Assembly (NCBI GenBank): GCA_903829015.1
Contig: CAIKOJ010000112.1
Location: 1-49,134, forward strand
From: an uncultured Bacteroidota bacterium
GTDB taxonomy: Bacteria > Bacteroidota > Bacteroidia > Chitinophagales > Chitinophagaceae
DNA: 49,134 bases
Reading direction: 5' to 3'
Under the pieces are notes generated by a model, which worked only from the letters and a program-made list of their open reading frames with translations, made no database searches and was not told the origin of the DNA. Both the position numbers and the translations under genes were made by a program. Each line of letters begins with the position of its first letter. Position 1 is the first letter of the stretch. Positions 39,101-45,538 of this stretch are shown piece by piece.

Positions 39101-40570
39101 GGCTGTAACTGATGTACCCGCTGTTGAAGAAAGCGATGTTCCAGGAGCCCATGTATAAGTTAAACCACCCGATACTGTCAATACAGTAGAACTTCCGTTA
39201 CAAATAGTCACATCCGAACCCGCACCTATCGAAGGCAACGGATTCACGCTCACTGTAACTGTTCCTGTATTAATACATCCGTTTGCATCGGTACCGGTAA
39301 TTGTATACGTAGTCAATACAACCGGACTGGCAGTAACAGAAGTACCGGTAGTGGCAGACAACGAGCCTCCCGGAGCCCATGTATATGTAACACCGCCAAC
39401 AGCAGTTAAAACAGCTGAGTTGCCAGTACATATCGCTACGTTAGAACCACCACCGATAACAGGCAATGAATTTACGGTAACGGTAACTGTAGCCACATTC
39501 ACGCAGGTATTTGCGTCCGTGCCGGTTACAGTGTAAGTTATTGTTGATATCGGATTAGCTGTCACAGATGCACCTGTTGTTGCCGACAAAGAAGTGCCGG
39601 GAGCCCATGTATATGTTACGCCGCCGGTTGCTGTCAACGTTGTTGATGTTCCCGTACATATCGCAACACTTGATCCGCCGCTGATTGTTGGCAAAGCGTT
39701 AACCGTAACCGCAATGGTTGCTGTATTTACACAGGTATTAGCATCTGTGCCGGTAATGGTATAAGTAATTGAAGATGCTGGATTGGCCGTCACACTCGCC
39801 CCTGTTGTTGCCGACAACGAAGTACCTGGACTCCACGTATAAGTAGATGCACCCGAAGCAGTCAGTGTGGTAGAACTACCGGCACATACAGTCACACCTG
39901 CACTTGGCGTAATAGTAGGCAGCGCATTTACCGACACCGTAACACTCGCTGTATTAACACAACTGTTTGCATCAGTACCTGACACCGTATACGTTATAGT
40001 AGATGTTGGGTTCGCTGTTATTGAGGCACCTGTTGTTGCCGACAACGATGTACCCGGTGCCCAGGTATAACTAAGCCCGCCCGAAGCACTCAGTGTTGTT
40101 GATCCGCCTGTACAAATAGCAACATTACTGCCTCCGCTTATAGAAGGCAACGCATTTACTGTAACGGTTACTGTAGAACTATTGCAACCAAGACTATATG
40201 AAACCAATGCAGTACCACCCGACACACCGGTAACAACACCGGTTGTAGAATTCACAGAAACATTTGCACTGGCAGACGACCAAGTACCACCAGTATTTGC
40301 ATTGCTTAGCGTTATAGTAGCATTCACACATACTGGCGCATTGCCCGAAAATGCACCGGGCGCCGGGTTAATTGTATTGCAGTTACCCATTGCGCCTACA
40401 GCATAATTTGATGTTGCTCCGGTAAGAGCAAAATTCTGGAATGTACCGCAATATGCATTTCCACTATAATCAGCTACAGTTGCAATACTTGTGTTGTTGC
40501 CGCCAGCAGTACCCTCATCAAAACGGTAATATGCAAGCAGGTTGGCCTGCTGCGGAATATCACAGTTCAT
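27125..40570 (-). CDS. Giant Ig-like repeat surface protein, C-terminal part after an in-frame amber stop (4,481 aa)
   Basis: The reading frame is continuous with 40589-42373 except for one TAG at 40589-40591. Domains in order: second half of a LamG-like domain, a BIG2-like domain, 14 tandem ~76-residue Ig-like units (SGGSxVAICTG...SYTWAPG...TYTVTGTDANxCVN), BIG2, a complete LamG-like domain (~36080-36740), BIG2, one more 76-residue unit, 28 tandem ~89-residue Ig-like units, two BIG2-like domains, an Ig-like domain (YQWYLN) and a T9SS sorting domain (TPNPSKG...NGMYLLSV). The part after the stop has no signal peptide, so it could be exported only if translated together with the upstream part. 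Joined, the protein would be 5,082 residues, a probable surface adhesin or stalk (inference). The ATG at 40570 is merely the first Met after the stop. See the amber finding. Confidence 0.85.
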   Translation of the reverse strand: MNCDIPQQANLLAYYRFDEGTAGGNNTSIATVADYSGNAYCGTFQNFALTGATSNYAVGAMGNCNTINPAPGAFSGNAPVCVNATITLSNANTGGTWSSASANVSVNSTTGVVTGVSGGTALVSYSLGCNSSTVTVTVNALPSISGGSNVAICTGGSTTLSASGGLSYTWAPGTSLSATTGASITANPTSTITYTVSGTDANSCVNTASVTVSVNALPTITPSAGVTVCAGSSTTLTASGASTYTWSPGTSLSATTGASVTANPASSITYTITGTDANTCVNTATIAVTVNALPTISGGSSVAICTGTSTTLTATGGVTYTWAPGTSLSATTGASVTANPISTITYTVTGTDANTCVNVATVTVTVNSLPVIGGGSNVAICTGNSAVLTAVGGVTYTWAPGGSLSATTGTSVTASPVVLTTYTITGTDANGCINTGTVTVSVNPLPSIGAGSDVTICNGSSTVLTVSGGLTYTWAPGTSLSSTAGTSVTANPSSTITYTVTGTDANGCINTASVMVSVNPLPSISGGSNVAICTGASTVLTASGGVTYTWAPGTALSATTGASVTANPVSTITYTVTGTDANTCVNTATVTVTVNSLPTISGGSNVAICTGFSTALTATGGVSYTWAPGTSLSSTAGSPVTANPVSTITYTVTGTDANGCVNTASVTVSVNPLPTISGGSDVTICTGTSTVLTASGGTSYTWAPGTSLSSTVGASVTANPTSTITYTVTGTDANGCVNTATVMVSVNPLPAISGGSSVAICTGASTVLTATGGVSYTWAPGTSLSSTVGSSVTANPVSTITYTVTGTDANTCANTATVTVSVNPLPTISGGSDVAICTGFSTVLTATGGVSYTWAPGTSLSSTAGSSVTANPVSTITYTVTGTDANGCVNTANVTVSVNPLPTISGGSDVTICNGSSTVLTATGGVTYTWAPGTSLSATTGSPVTANPSSTITYTVTGTDANGCVNTAVVMVSVNPLPTISGGSSVAICTGASTGLTATGGVSYTWAPGTSLSSTVGASVTANPVSTITYTVTGTDANTCVNTATVTVSVNPLPTISGGSNVVICNGFSTVLTATGGVGYTWAPGTSLSSTAGSPVTANPSSTITYTVTGTDANGCVNTASVTVSVNALPTVTASAGVTICSGNSTVLTASGAVSYTWAPGTSLAATTGTPVTANPASSITYTVTGTDANGCTNDATVLVSVNPTPAAITGSTVLSTAVSATLSDATAGGTWSSTNPTVATINSTSGVVTGVTPGTSTISYTMPTGCYATTSVTVNSSANGLNFDGVNDYIDLGSLLTSNHSYTKEAWIYPNSLGGNIISAPNFPFFISSGSLAAANNYSGGAPDVSDLGVLTAGQWVHVAVTYDQPTNTMNLYKNGVLVASNSAVSGYTSGNIQIGAYSSAFTFDGTIDEVRIWDVARTQPQIAASMNCDVPQQTNLIAYFRFNEGVAGGNNTSILNAFDYSGNSNCGAFQNFGLTGATSNFVSGGIGSCNAISGVVPGTFSGNAPVCVASSITISNSVPAGTWSTLSANFSVNSTSGVVTGVSSGTSLITYNLGCSEVGAPVTVNPSPAISGGSNTTICLASPTTLTGTGGVSYTWSPSAGLSSTTATSVVASPTVTTIYTVTGTNAAGCVNTASVQVSVNPIPTVYTVTGGGPYCSGGSGVLVGLSNSDVGFDYQVYRGLTLSGSSMAGTGSSLNFGFRNITGGYTIQATDLSNGCVSTMTGTATVTILTSPAVVAMTGGGSVCSGGPGVNVGVAGSAVGIQYQLYLGATPVGGPVWGVGSGFSFGLQTAAGTYTATATNTVNSCVSNMSGTALVTAVAGPTAFSMTGGGSYCAGGSGVAVGLASSTVGVRYQLFYGTSAILSPVLGTGAAISFGLQTGAGTYTVIATNNTTGCSAAMTGSAVISIDPLPAIYSVTGGGVYCAGGSGSPVGVSLSQSGVDYQLFRGATPVGSPVPGTGSAISFGPQAVAGTYTVVATNSTTLCTNNMGGSVVVTINPAPTAFAVTGGGSYCAGGTGVAVGLSNSVIGFNYQLFNGATPVGTAVAGTGAAISFGLQTTGGTYTVVATNVATTCTANMTGSAVVTVLSSPTIYTVTGGGGYCSGGSGSLVGLSNSQLGVDYQLYLGVSTVGSPVAGTGSAISFGLQTAAGTYTVVATTTATSCVNNMSGSAVVTINALPTAFAVTGGGSYCSGGTGVAVGLSNSTTGVNYQLFNGASPVGSPVAGTGAAISFGLQTTGGTYTVVATVASSSCSNNMTGSAVVTVNANPTVYAVTGGGVYCSGGTGVAVGLASSQSGVNYQLYLGVSTVGSPVAGTGSAISFGLQTTAGTYTVVATDATTSCTSSMSGSAVVSINSLPTLFNVTGGGSFCVTGTGVAVGLSGSQTGINYQLFNGASPVGSPLAGTGSTLSFGLQTTGGTYTVVGTNPSTTCTNTMTGSAIVVANPLPNNFSITGGGSFCSGTTGVAIGMGGSDVGVNYQLYVGGTPTGSPVAGTGSAVSFGPQTVSGSYTVVATNATTGCVRNILGSVTVTAFTSPAIVAVTGGGPYCVGGTGVAVGLAASATGVNYQLFRGVTTIGSPVAGVGSSLSFGLQTVAGTYTVVATNPVSGCTNNMSGSAVVTVYGALTSYTVTGGGTYCSGGSGFAVGLSSSDVGFTYQLYRGGSPLVGTTLSGTGSALSFGAQTVAGVYTVVATSGSSGCTATMSGSATITVNPLPTTYTVTGGGGYCSGGTGVAIGLSNSDAGINYQLFRGASSVGSPVAGTGSAITFGLQTTGGTYTVVATSATTGCASTMSGSVIVTVNSLPTVYTVSGGGLYCSGAGYHVLLSGSNFGINYQLLRDLSPVGSPLSGTGGGLDFGAFTVAGNYTVVGTNATTSCTNNMSGSAVITTATLPTAYTVTGGGSYCSGGTGVAIGVASSDAGINYQLYRGVTMVGSAVSGTGSAISFGLQTTAGTYTVVGTNVSLGCTNNMTGSAVVSVNPLPAPVTVTGGGSYCSGGTGVAVGLSGSASGISYQLMIGATPVGSPVTGTGTTINYGLQTTAGTYTVIATNPSTGCTNTMTGSAVVSVNSLPTAFTVTGGGTYCSGGVGVAVGLASSQTGVNYQLFNGASAVGSPVSGSGIAITFGLQTAAGTYTVTATTTSTGCTNSMAGSASITVSPLPTLYTVTGGGAYCAGGSGSLVGLSNSDAGTSYQLYNGALAVGSPVAGTGSTISFGLQTVASTFTVVATNSSTGCTRTMSGSATVSISSLPAIVSVTGGGTFCPGGTGVAVGLAASQSGVSYQLYVGATPTGSPVIGTGTSGSFGLQTTAGTYTVIATNAAGCTNTMSGTATVSNYATPTTFTVTGGGSYCSGGTGLSVGLSSSSSGVNYQLFRGVTAVGSVVAGTGSALSFGLQTTAGTYTVVGTSTSTSCTATMSGSVVISIDPLPTAFTVTGGGSYCSGGTGVAVGLANSATGVNYQLFNGATPVGSPVAGTGSAISFGLQTTGGTYSVVATNTSTTCTNNMTGSVTVTVNALPTTFLVTGGGSYCSGPGVHIYLNNSTSGVNYQLFNGASPVGSPVAGTGAILDFGGFSVLGTYTVVATNAVTSCVSSMIGSATVTGTSLPTVYSVTGGGSYCAGGTGVAVGVSNSDIGVTYQLYLGVTTVGSPVSGTGTALSLGLQTTAGTYTVLALNLGSSCTSNMTGSATVSVTALPAAFTVTGGGGYCTGGTGVAIGLSGSAIGVNYQLYLGASPVGSPVAGTGSAISFGLQTTTGTYSVIATDGSTSCTNTMTGIVSVSVNPLPTVFALTGGGSYCTSGTGVAVGLTGSQTGVSYQLFLGGSPVGSAVSGTGAAISFGLQTGGGSYSVVATRSSTGCTNNMSGSATVTLLPLPTNFALTGGGTYCSGGSGVTVGLAGSSVGINYQLVRTTTVSVTPVGSPLAGTGGALSFGLQTIVGTYTILATNPGTGCSLTMSGNATITTTAPPAIVSMTGGGSYCTGGTGVAVGLAASAIGVNYQLFRGATPVGSPVAGIGSNLNFGLQTVAGSYTVVATNPTSGCTANMSGTVTVSINPLPTAFTVTGGGSYCLGGSGVAVGLSSSTSGVTYKLYRGGTPVTGAISGTGSAINFGLQTLAGTYTAIATNSTTGCVNNMTGSVGVTVNPIPVAGTISGPSSVHDGATITLTSSSPGGVWTSSNTGIVTVGSASGIVTGVSIGYSNIFYTVTNVCGTVYTVFNVRDLGPEPPAGSAVIMGNTVLCIGKSTTLTASISGGTWTSGNQQVASIDENTGELNGNSAGIAAITYTTFDGMNSISVYAPVMVNPQPDAVTIAPQQTGAIVAGNELELTAKVNNGAAVQGYQWYLNRELVPGATNATYVSSTFANKDAVTCMVQGECGDETVAGNYLVTVQEVSGLQTIPTVNTMLSVTPNPSKGVFMISGSIGGRANEEVVIELTDVIGQIVYRGGANTNNGELKATVTTEKNLSNGMYLLSVRTGTENRLFHVVIER
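28150..35640 (-). repeat. 28 tandem ~267-bp units encoding the ~89-residue Ig-like domain
   Basis: I count 28 copies by the VTGGGxxCxGG motif. Length divided by number is about 267 bp. Each has a Cys in GGGxYC and in the TGCxNxM motif. The sequence differs between units mostly at silent positions, so the protein repeat is conserved more than the DNA. The GPGVHIYL and GAGYHVLL types are minority variants (units 14 and 22 from the N-terminus). It is the same domain as at 870-5680. Confidence 0.9.
36957..40150 (-). repeat. 14 tandem 228-bp units encoding a 76-residue Ig-like domain
   Basis: Units have the consensus VAICTGxSTVLTATGG, then YTWAPGTSLS, TANPxSTITYTVTG and TDANxCVNTATVTVSVNPLP. 3,193 bp divided by 14 is 228 bp. 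Units 3-13 follow a three-unit pattern (A: DANTC, B: TGF and DANGC, C: VMVSVNP) with a 684-bp period. Two stray units lie outside the block, one upstream near 41.4 kb and one after LamG 3. Confidence 0.9.
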
Positions 40571-40588
40571 GGTAGATTGTATCTGAGC

Positions 40589-40591
40589 CTA
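40589..40591 (-). other. In-frame TAG interrupting the giant gene
   Basis: Codons on the minus strand around the site are GCC AGA ACA TAG GCT CAG ATA CAA. Reading continues in the same frame for 4,487 codons to the end of the gene. The site is in a linker after the LamG strands. There is no indel or frame change. Confidence 0.9.
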
Positions 40592-42373
40592 TGTTCTGGC
40601 CACTGTCCAGACACGAACTTCATCCATTATACCAGTAAACACCTTTGAATTATCAGGCACCGCACCATCCCACCTTTTACCAAGATACCACGGAAGAGTA
40701 ACCGCAGGTAGCGCTCCGCCGTAGTTCATGGTACTCATCAATATACCATTTATATACAGCCTTATGTCGGTACCATCGTATGTCGCGGCAACATGTGTCC
40801 ACTGGCTTGTATGAATTACCGAAGATGCCGTTATCCATCCACCCGGATAAATACCGGCAAAAACCGTAGAGTCATTCATCCAGATAGAGAACTTCACATT
40901 GCCGGTTGTTAACTGCTGCCCTATCAACTGCATACCACTAACGGTTACAGTTGGTGTGAAATAATACCAACCCTCAAGTGTTATTTGATTACCTGCAAAA
41001 TTGCCGTTCAATGTCGCCGGCAAAATCACATAGTCATCTACCCCGTCAAACTTCAGACCGGTACGCGGCGCATTAACATTTACCGTAGTTGCGGCTGAGC
41101 AGCTCGGTCCTAAGGTGTAGGATATTACAGAAGTTCCCACACTTACACCGGTTACTACCCCGGTTGTACTGTTGATCGTTGCAACACCTGTGCTCACCGA
41201 AGACCATACACCGTTAATATTTATATTAGATAAAGTAGTAGGAACTGCCGTTGACGTGGTGAGGTTTCCGGTTATTGTGGCCGGAGTGGCATTAACTGTA
41301 ACAGATACTGTAGATGTTGTATTCGCACAGCCTGCGTTGATACCGGTTACTGTATAGGTTGTTGTAGATACAGGAGTTGCAGTAACACTTGATCCGGTTG
41401 TTGCAGACAAGCCGGTTGCGGGACTCCAGGTATAAGTTGTACCATTCACTGCCGATAACGTAGTGGAATTTGTAGTACAAATTGCAACACTGGGGCTGGC
41501 CACAACATTGGTAGAGAATGCACTGCATGTACCCGTAACATTTCCTGCTACCCAGTTAGAAGATGCTCCGGTTAAGCCAAAATTATTCAATACACCATGG
41601 TGTGCATTTCCCGATCCATCGTTCAATGTAGTAACGGCTGAATTATTAGCACCTATTGTTCCCTGGTTAAACTGATAGTATTCCTGCAAGCCCGTCTGGG
41701 TTCCGGTTAACTGGCACGACATATGAGCCGCAATTTCAGTAGCACACAACGCCCTGCTCCATATTCTCACTTCATCAATATCCCCCGCCATAAACCTGCC
41801 TGCGGCAAAACGAACATCCCTGCCCATGGCAATAACTGAAGAAGAATTATTCCTAATTGTGCCGGTAAGACCCGAAGCGGAACTTGCCAAAACACCATCT
41901 ATATAAATATATATGCCCAAAGTTGAAGCAACGCCAGCTACATGATGCCAGCCGGAAGAGGGAAATGTACCTGTAGTGCTGATCCAGGATCCTGCATCGT
42001 TAACAAAGAAAGTAACAGACCCCGATCCTCCCGGATTCAAATGCATCAACCACACGTTGGTTGCCATATTATCTATGCCGTTAGTAGCCTGCCCAATGCC
42101 AGACCCGCTCGTAATTGTTGTAGCATTAACCCACCATTCAACTGTTATTTGATTAGTAAATGTGTAAAACGGACTGTTAACAACTACCTCATCGTTAGTG
42201 CCATCGAAGTTGAGTGCCCCCGCCGCTTGAGAGAATCCGTTTATGCTACAGACAAATAATAGCAGCAGCGCAAACAAAATCCCTAGCTTCGACGCTGTTG
42301 ATTTTTTAGCTGAATCAAACTTAACTTTTGTAGAGTTGAGGTGCATCTGAGATAGATTATTATTAAAGGTCAT
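40589..42373 (-). CDS. Giant Ig-like repeat surface protein, N-terminal part ending at an in-frame amber stop (594 aa)
   Basis: The signal peptide (long basic n-region, then GILFALLLLFVCSINGFSQ) ends near residue 48. It is followed by a LamG-like jelly roll (~50-283, LNFDGTNDEV...DEVRIWSRA), a ~76-residue Ig-like unit, a BIG2-like domain, and the first ~155 residues of a second LamG-like domain (LKFDGVDDY...DEVRVWTVART). It then stops at TAG (40589-40591). In the third LamG copy (near 36.3 kb) the same position reads ART-Q-PQIAASMNCD; here it reads ART-stop-AQIQSTMNCD, so one C-to-T change of CAG would explain it. There is no T9SS domain in this part. A second Met at residue 10 is possible. 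Confidence 0.88.
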   Translation of the reverse strand: MTFNNNLSQMHLNSTKVKFDSAKKSTASKLGILFALLLLFVCSINGFSQAAGALNFDGTNDEVVVNSPFYTFTNQITVEWWVNATTITSGSGIGQATNGIDNMATNVWLMHLNPGGSGSVTFFVNDAGSWISTTGTFPSSGWHHVAGVASTLGIYIYIDGVLASSASGLTGTIRNNSSSVIAMGRDVRFAAGRFMAGDIDEVRIWSRALCATEIAAHMSCQLTGTQTGLQEYYQFNQGTIGANNSAVTTLNDGSGNAHHGVLNNFGLTGASSNWVAGNVTGTCSAFSTNVVASPSVAICTTNSTTLSAVNGTTYTWSPATGLSATTGSSVTATPVSTTTYTVTGINAGCANTTSTVSVTVNATPATITGNLTTSTAVPTTLSNININGVWSSVSTGVATINSTTGVVTGVSVGTSVISYTLGPSCSAATTVNVNAPRTGLKFDGVDDYVILPATLNGNFAGNQITLEGWYYFTPTVTVSGMQLIGQQLTTGNVKFSIWMNDSTVFAGIYPGGWITASSVIHTSQWTHVAATYDGTDIRLYINGILMSTMNYGGALPAVTLPWYLGKRWDGAVPDNSKVFTGIMDEVRVWTVART

Positions 42374-42979
42374 TTTGCAATTCGTTTGTTAGAGTTTTGG
42401 AATTTTGTTTGAGTTAAGCGTCTACTTCTACTATTTATTCTGAATACTAATCTCCTTTATATTTTAGCTATTCACTCTCTACAGTCAAACCCACAATTAA
42501 CAAATAAAAAATAGTTCGGTATGTTAATATAAAATTCTTTTTAAAGGCTAAACATCACAATAATATCACCTACTATATTACACTAAATAATCATTGTTTT
42601 ATTTGGCTCAAATCTAAAAGCAATTTTGGTACCTCTTTTCTAATCTATTGATAATGAACAAAATAAATTTTTAGAATCAAAAATAAAATCTCTCTAATAG
42701 TCGCCATTTCCAAAAAATGGAACACAATCTCAAAATTGCACCAATGATCTTCAACTACTAAAACATGTAGTTTTTCAAAAATAAGCGTATGTTTTTTAAC
42801 TATTGTTCACTAGTTATTAAGATATCCACATGTTATAAACAATTTTTAAAATCTAATTAACGCCTTTTTGAAAGTCAAAGTAAGCAACAGCCAATTAAAA
42901 AATGTCCCGTTTGCTGCAAAAAACACATCTTGCACCAAAAAAGGTTACTATTTTTACTACATCTAAAAAGCTACATGCT
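42374..42979. other. AT-rich intergenic region, no gene recognised
   Basis: The interval between the giant gene and the GH19 start is very AT-rich. I see no RNA gene, no clear inverted repeat and no certain promoter. An in-frame ATG at 42902 could extend the GH19 gene upstream. The divergent promoters of both genes must lie here. Confidence 0.5.
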
Positions 42980-43582
42980 ATGAATCTGACCGTATTACAG
43001 GGCGTTTTACCCGATTTTATTTATAATGAACTGCCACAGGTATCAACAACATATGGAATAAACACCCAAAACAGAATGGCAAACTTTCTGGGACAATGCG
43101 ACCACGAAAGTGCCGGATTTAAAACTTTTCTTGAAAACCTAAACTATTCAGGCACTGCTTTGTGGAGTTTGTTCCCAAGTCATTTCGCATCTGCAGCGGA
43201 AGCAAATACATATGCAAGGCAGCCGGAAAAGATAGCAAACAGGATCTATGCCAATCGAATGGGAAATGGTGACGAAGCTAGCGGCGATGGCTGGAAGTAT
43301 AGAGGAAAAGGCTGTATACAACTGACCGGCAAGAGCAACCATGTGGCATTTTTTACTGCCTCCGGACTCGATCCGGCAACTACCGACCCAATGACGATCA
43401 CAAACCAATACGCCCTGGTATCGGCAGCCTGGTTTTGGGGCGGCAGGAACCTTAACGCTGCGGCTGATGCCGGCATAGACACTGCAACTATTACGAAAAT
43501 AACAAAAGTCATAAACGGAGGCACAAACGGGCTGGACGACAGAATAGCTAAAACTCAAAAATATTTTGCCCTTCTCAATTAA
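42980..43582 (+). CDS. GH19 chitinase/endolysin-like glycoside hydrolase
   Basis: 200 residues from the ATG at 42980; an in-frame ATG at 42902 would add 26 residues of low family resemblance. It resembles small single-domain GH19 enzymes, including phage-type endolysins: ANFLGQCDHESAGFKTFLENLNYS (catalytic acid Glu in HES), then GDGWKYRGKGCIQLTGKSN, and a C-terminal ITKVINGG. No signal peptide is visible in the shorter form. GH19 enzymes cut chitin or peptidoglycan. It is a single gene with no phage neighbours, so a phage remnant is possible but not shown. It diverges from the giant gene. Confidence 0.85.
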   Translation: MNLTVLQGVLPDFIYNELPQVSTTYGINTQNRMANFLGQCDHESAGFKTFLENLNYSGTALWSLFPSHFASAAEANTYARQPEKIANRIYANRMGNGDEASGDGWKYRGKGCIQLTGKSNHVAFFTASGLDPATTDPMTITNQYALVSAAWFWGGRNLNAAADAGIDTATITKITKVINGGTNGLDDRIAKTQKYFALLN

Positions 43583-43639
43583 TGAGGGTTATTTAAGCGG
43601 GTTATTATTTATTTTCGACTTCCAAAAACTAATTTTCAA

Positions 43640-43789
43640 ATGAATAACAGAAAAACGAATTGTTTGCTAGCATTGCTCTTCGCTGCTTTTTGCCTCAGTT
43701 GCAACCACCCAACTTACAAAACGAGTCACCGTTTTCATTACCATCCGGTTCATCATTGGCATGATGGAGTAAAAATACATCAGCACTAG
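43640..43789 (+). CDS. Small histidine-rich lipoprotein, 49 aa
   Basis: It starts with ATG at 43640 and ends with TAG at 43787-43789. MNNRKTNCLLALLFAAFCLSC is a lipoprotein signal with lipobox CLSC (Cys21). The 29-residue mature part holds nine histidines (HRFHYHPVHHWHDG and others). His clusters often bind Zn, Cu or Ni, so a metal-binding surface peptide is possible; this is inference. I do not recognise a family. It lies 57 bp after the GH19 gene on the same strand. Confidence 0.6.
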   Translation: MNNRKTNCLLALLFAAFCLSCNHPTYKTSHRFHYHPVHHWHDGVKIHQH

Positions 43790-43962
43790 TTCCCGAATTC
43801 GGCAAACCCGTTATTACTCAATACGCTTCCCATCTGCAGTTATTTATGCAAAGTGGAAGTTATTTATACTATATCGTATTCCACGTACCATAAATACATA
43901 TTTTCAGCCGCAATTATTATTTGGTTTATACTAATCAGCGATTAAACCTTACCGGGAAAATA

Positions 43963-45513
43963 ATGTCTAATAAAAAAAACAACTGCATGAACAAATCATT
44001 ACGATTATCTTTTCTTTCATTTACATTGTTTGCCTTTGCAGGCGCTAAGGCACAATCAATTTCCATTGTATCAAGCACACCTGACACGGTATGTTCAGGA
44101 ACAATGGTAACATATTCAGCAACTCCTGCAGGTGTTGGCACACCACACTACCAATGGTTGAAAAACAGCGCTCACGTAGGCGTAGACAGCAACCATTACT
44201 CAACCAGCAGTTTATCTACCAGCGATGTGATCATGTGCGAATTATTAAGTGCACCCGGAGGTACAATACTTGCTTTATCAGGCCCTATTGTCATGACAGT
44301 AGATCATCTGCCGGTAGCTGGGTCAATTACCGGAACAAGTTCGTTATGTACTGGCGCAACAACAACCTTGACAATTGCAGCATCAGGAGGCACCTGGGCA
44401 AGCAGACGTCCTTTTATTGCCACAGTAAGCTCAGTTGGACTTGTAACCGGTACCGCTGCCGGCCTGGATACGATAACCTATACCGTAACAAATACTTGTG
44501 GAACAGGTTCAGTTATATTCCCAATGACAATCAACGGCACACCGGCACTCCCGCCTATCACTGGCCCGGCAACTGCCTGCGTTGGTGTACCAGCTAATTT
44601 TACTGACACTGTTAGCGGCGGCACATGGAGCGTCTCAGACACTGCGTTTGCTACTATTACTTCAACCGGCGTTGTAACGCCGATCGCTCCGGGAACTGAT
44701 ACTGTGTTTTACAGAATGACAAATGGCTGCGGCACAACCACGCGCAGGAGACCATTCAACATTGCCATTCCGCCAACTGTAACTCCGATTTCCGGAGCCA
44801 ATTCTGTTTGTGTAAATGACACTATCCACTTGTTTGATGGCACAAACGGAGGCACATGGCGCAGCAGCAATAATGCAATTGCAGCAGTAGGCGGTGGCCC
44901 GGGTGCAGGTCCCGGGGGTGCTGTCCTAAGGGGTGTATCAGCGGGAACAGTGACCATCAGCTATACAGTAGTAAATGCCTGTGGCGGAGACTCTACCAAT
45001 AAGACAATTACTGTAAATGCGCTCCCGATGGTCTACCCAATATATGGCACACAAGACAGCATATGTCAGGGTAGCGTTCTTGGTCTGATCGAGTTTACAA
45101 CCGGTGGCACCTGGAGTTCTAAATACGGCACTATTGCTACTGTCGACGGATCAGGCAATGTGACCGGTATTGCGGCAGGAGTAGATACTATTTTCTACAG
45201 TGTAACCAACACTTGTGGAACTGTAACTCAACCCTACCCGGTTTACGTGTATTGCCCTGCTCATGTCGGCACACCGGCAGTTGCAGTCAATAACAAAATA
45301 AACATCTATCCAAATCCCGCTTCTGATGTCATCAACATTGAAGGCATTAATCCATCTGCTGTACAGATTGTGAACATATACGGACAGACAATGAAAAGCA
45401 TGATCAATGCAAACACAGTTTCAATAAAAGATATTCCGCAAGGCATTTACTACATTACTGTTTTTGATCACAACGGACAAGCTGTATGCAGGCAGAGTCT
45501 GGTTAAACAATAG
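43963..45513 (+). CDS. T9SS-secreted BIG2-like repeat protein, 516 aa
   Basis: It starts at the ATG at 43963; an ATG at 43987 gives a shorter n-region, and a TTG at 43921 a longer one. The signal peptide ends near AGAKAQ. An Ig-like domain comes first (YQWLKNSAHV, ~residues 35-118), then four BIG2-like domains of ~80 residues with the pattern CxG...GGTW...A.V...GxVTG...AGxDTIxYxVTNxCG, then a T9SS domain (IYPNPASDV...GIYYITV). It is a short relative of the two giants and probably surface exposed. One domain has a glycine-rich insert (GGGPGAGPGGA). The function is unknown. Confidence 0.88.
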   Translation: MSNKKNNCMNKSLRLSFLSFTLFAFAGAKAQSISIVSSTPDTVCSGTMVTYSATPAGVGTPHYQWLKNSAHVGVDSNHYSTSSLSTSDVIMCELLSAPGGTILALSGPIVMTVDHLPVAGSITGTSSLCTGATTTLTIAASGGTWASRRPFIATVSSVGLVTGTAAGLDTITYTVTNTCGTGSVIFPMTINGTPALPPITGPATACVGVPANFTDTVSGGTWSVSDTAFATITSTGVVTPIAPGTDTVFYRMTNGCGTTTRRRPFNIAIPPTVTPISGANSVCVNDTIHLFDGTNGGTWRSSNNAIAAVGGGPGAGPGGAVLRGVSAGTVTISYTVVNACGGDSTNKTITVNALPMVYPIYGTQDSICQGSVLGLIEFTTGGTWSSKYGTIATVDGSGNVTGIAAGVDTIFYSVTNTCGTVTQPYPVYVYCPAHVGTPAVAVNNKINIYPNPASDVINIEGINPSAVQIVNIYGQTMKSMINANTVSIKDIPQGIYYITVFDHNGQAVCRQSLVKQ

Positions 45514-45538
45514 TTAGGATCTCAACAATTGCCTCAAT

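Noticed and set aside
27404-41675. Plus-strand open frames opposite the second giant gene (for example 38058-38246, 38493-38702)
   Set aside because: Same pattern: periodic antisense shadows of the Ig-like units, with no start signals of their own.
27125-42373. Frameshift as the cause of the split giant gene
   Set aside because: Both halves are in the same frame; only one TAG codon separates them, so it is a nonsense change and not an indel.
43148-43558. A 136-codon minus-strand frame opposite the GH19 gene
   Set aside because: It is antisense to a well-supported GH19 domain and shows no motif.
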